A DNA stretch of 7,602 bases from Methylococcaceae bacterium. Lineage in GTDB: Bacteria > Pseudomonadota > Gammaproteobacteria > Methylococcales > Methylococcaceae. The notes beneath the pieces are model-generated. The model had not been told where the DNA came from and did not search any database. It worked only from the letters and a program-made list of their open reading frames with translations. The translations under genes were made by a program, and so were the position numbers. The DNA lies in the NCBI GenBank assembly GCA_005792805.1, contig SXQV01000079.1, positions 1 through 7,602 of the forward strand. The letters run 5' to 3'. This document shows, one piece after another, positions 6,688 to 7,602 of the stretch. Every line of letters begins with the position of its first letter. The stretch's first letter is position 1.

Positions 6688-6828
6688 ATGACCCTTTTCT
6701 GGATATTTCTCATACTCGTCATTCTGATTGTCGTTGGCAATGCGATGACCCTGTTGCGCAGCGCGAAACCGCCAAAGATTCCTGAGGGGGTTAAACCTCA
6801 GCCGTATGGAGCAGATGACGAGGGCTAG
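6688..6828 (+). CDS. Small single-span membrane protein (46 aa), possibly DUF2897-like
   Basis: This is a short gene of 46 codons. Residues 2-18 form one strongly hydrophobic span (FWIFLILVILIVV core), followed by LLRSAKPPKIPEGVKP and an acidic C-terminus, GADDEG. The general form (N-terminal span, then a short polar tail with Lys/Pro) resembles DUF2897-type small gammaproteobacterial membrane proteins, but this is from memory of the family shape and is not certain. The basic residues after the span suggest the tail is cytoplasmic. ATG at 6688 is chosen because the hydrophobic span starts there; the frame is open to 6577 but the upstream residues look non-coding. The ribosome binding site is weak (GTGAAG at 6674-6679). 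The gene is convergent with yjbQ, 27 bases away, and divergent from the membrane/coiled-coil unit. Function is unknown. Confidence 0.65.
   Translation: MTLFWIFLILVILIVVGNAMTLLRSAKPPKIPEGVKPQPYGADDEG
6782..6801. repeat. Inverted repeat near the 3' end of the small gene, possible yjbQ terminator region
   Basis: CTGAGG (6782-6787) pairs with CCTCAG (6796-6801) around an eight-base loop. It lies in the last codons of the small membrane-protein gene and 55 bases beyond the yjbQ stop on the minus strand. No proper T-run follows it in the yjbQ direction (GAATCTTT), so a terminator role is only possible. Confidence 0.25.
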
Positions 6829-6855
6829 ACGACGGTATTGAGCGGGCAAGACGGC

Positions 6856-7275
6856 TTACTCCCCGATGATCTTCACCAGCACCCGCTTGCGGCGCTGGCC
6901 GTCGAATTCGCCGTAGAAAATCTGCTCCCACGGGCCGAAGTCCAGCTTCCCCCCGGTTACGGCGACGACCACCTCGCGCCCCATCACCTGGCGCTTCAGG
7001 TGCGCATCGCCGTTGTCTTCACCGGTCAGGTTGTGCCGGTAACGGCTTAAGGGCGCATGCGGTGCCAGCTCCTCCAGCCAGCGTTCAAAATCGCCATGCA
7101 ATCCCGGCTCATCATCGTTGATGAACACCGAGGCCGTGATGTGCATGGCATTCACCAGCAGCAGACCCTCGTGGATGCCGCTGTCCCGCAGGCAATCCAG
7201 TACCTCGCCGGTCATGTTGATGAAACCCACGCGCTGAGGCGTGTTAAACCAGAGTTCCTTGCGGTAGCTTTTCAT
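6856..7275 (-). CDS. yjbQ: YjbQ/UPF0047 family protein
   Basis: This is a 139-residue single-domain protein (E. coli YjbQ is 138). The family forms compact, probably trimeric beta-rich enzymes; a weak thiamine phosphate synthase activity has been reported for YjbQ, but the physiological reaction is unclear. Family signatures are MHITASVFIND (residues 44-54), RHNLTGEDNGDAHLK (80-94), and VTGGKLDFGPWEQIFYGEFDG (about 106-126). H45, H81 and H92 are the likely metal or active-site histidines. ATG at 7275 has a good ribosome binding site, AAGAGG (7285-7290), nine bases away. The frame stays open to 7461, but that extension lacks family similarity. The gene stands alone: convergent with the small membrane-protein gene and divergent from the pilin gene. 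Confidence 0.95.
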   Translation of the reverse strand: MKSYRKELWFNTPQRVGFINMTGEVLDCLRDSGIHEGLLLVNAMHITASVFINDDEPGLHGDFERWLEELAPHAPLSRYRHNLTGEDNGDAHLKRQVMGREVVVAVTGGKLDFGPWEQIFYGEFDGQRRKRVLVKIIGE

Positions 7276-7375
7276 GCGGATTTGCCTCTTGCGGTGTGTG
7301 CCAGAATCCAGGGCGATGGGCAGTCTAGCGCAATGCTGGCCAGTGACCGAGTGGCGGCGCGGGGTTCGGGGTTCC

Positions 7376-7396
7376 CCCGGCTCATGACAAGCCGGG
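7376..7396. repeat. Seven-base inverted repeat between yjbQ and the pilin gene
   Basis: CCCGGCT (7376-7382) and AGCCGGG (7390-7396) form a perfect stem with a seven-base loop. A further CCGG at 7402-7405 repeats the end of the stem. It is preceded by a GGGGTTCGGGGTTCCCC-like run that can also fold back. No T-run follows. The rest of the 278-base gap (7276-7553) holds the pilin promoter and ribosome binding site; the open frame across it on the plus strand looks non-coding. Confidence 0.35.
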
Positions 7397-7478
7397 TTAA
7401 TCCGGTTACAGTGCGGGCCACGCTGACAGGGGCGATACCGGATGCTCCCTGGAAGCTGCAATTAGAGGGCTGGGCAAC

Positions 7479-7508
7479 TTGTCCGAGTTGAACGGCATTG
7501 TCTACAAT
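7479..7508 (+). promoter_or_regulatory. Candidate sigma-70 promoter for the pilin gene
   Basis: TTGTCC (7479-7484) and TACAAT (7503-7508) are separated by 18 bases. The -10 box matches the consensus at five of six positions and the -35 at four of six. Transcription would start near 7514-7516, giving a leader of about 40 bases. I found no good sigma-54 site (TGGCAC-N5-TTGC) of the kind seen before Pseudomonas pilA. Confidence 0.5.
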
Positions 7509-7556
7509 GGTGACGGTCTAGTTTTTCCATGCTTACTAAATGAGAGGACATTCATG

Positions 7557-7602
7557 ATGAACAACCAATTCCGAAAGATGCAGCAAGGTTTCACCCTGAT
7601 CG
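7557..7602 (+). CDS. Type IV pilin or pseudopilin, 5' end only (continues beyond window)
   Basis: Only 15 complete codons are visible: MNNQFRKMQQG followed by FTLI. This is a class III prepilin leader: a short basic stretch ending in Gly, the prepilin peptidase PilD cleavage point, then Phe as residue +1 of the mature protein, which PilD also N-methylates. The mature N-terminus would continue as the hydrophobic polymerisation helix. The run GAGAGGA (7542-7548) is a strong ribosome binding site; its spacing suits ATG at 7557 (8 bases) slightly better than the adjacent ATG at 7554 (5 bases). The leader of 11 residues is somewhat longer than the common 6-7 of type IVa pilins. Major pilin, minor pilin and type II pseudopilin cannot be told apart from this fragment, so no symbol is given. 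Confidence 0.85.
   Translation, partial: MNNQFRKMQQGFTLI

Noticed and set aside
7057..7491. 144-codon open frame on the plus strand across yjbQ and the intergenic region
   Set aside because: The first half is antisense to yjbQ and the rest crosses a region with the pilin promoter; no domain is visible.
7471..7525. Possible sigma-54 promoter for the pilin gene (TGGGCAAC... or TGGTGACGG...)
   Set aside because: Neither has the required GG-N10-GC spacing with the conserved bases; the sigma-70-like pair fits better.
1..7602. Mobile element, CRISPR array or defence island
   Set aside because: No transposase or integrase, no regularly spaced repeats, and no terminal inverted repeats were seen; gene content and codon use look chromosomal throughout.

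Overview
The window looks like ordinary chromosome from a gammaproteobacterium of moderately high GC (roughly high 50s percent by eye). The evidence is the miaB-ybeZ-ybeY-corC gene order, a mepA murein endopeptidase, a YjbQ-family protein and the start of a type IV pilin. I see no insertion sequences, phage genes, CRISPR arrays, tRNA or rRNA. Genus cannot be fixed from the sequence alone.

Layout. (1) Positions 1-3151, plus strand: the 3' two-thirds of miaB (tRNA methylthiotransferase), then ybeZ (PhoH-like ATPase), ybeY (16S rRNA endoribonuclease) and corC/ybeX (CBS-domain protein). Each gene overlaps the next by 4 to 11 bases, so they read as one translationally coupled RNA-maturation operon. 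The lnt gene that often closes this operon does not follow corC. (2) Positions 3249-4076, minus strand: mepA, an exported zinc endopeptidase of the cell wall, convergent with corC. (3) Positions 4210-6550, minus strand: a two-gene unit with an 8-base overlap. The first gene encodes a four-helix membrane protein with a large helical periplasmic loop. The second encodes a soluble protein with a possible SPFH/band-7-like core followed by a long charged coiled coil. I recognise neither gene by name. (4) Positions 6688-6828, plus strand: a 46-residue single-span membrane protein, divergent from the two-gene unit. (5) Positions 6856-7275, minus strand: yjbQ. (6) Positions 7557-7602, plus strand: the first codons of a type IV pilin or pseudopilin, behind a good ribosome binding site and a plausible sigma-70 promoter.

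How they work together: miaB, ybeZ and ybeY all concern tRNA or rRNA modification and maturation, and corC travels with them. mepA lies 133 bases downstream of the unknown two-gene unit on the same strand and may share its transcript, which would hint at an envelope role for that unit; this is inference. The membrane/coiled-coil pair is the best candidate for something undescribed. The rest is conserved housekeeping.
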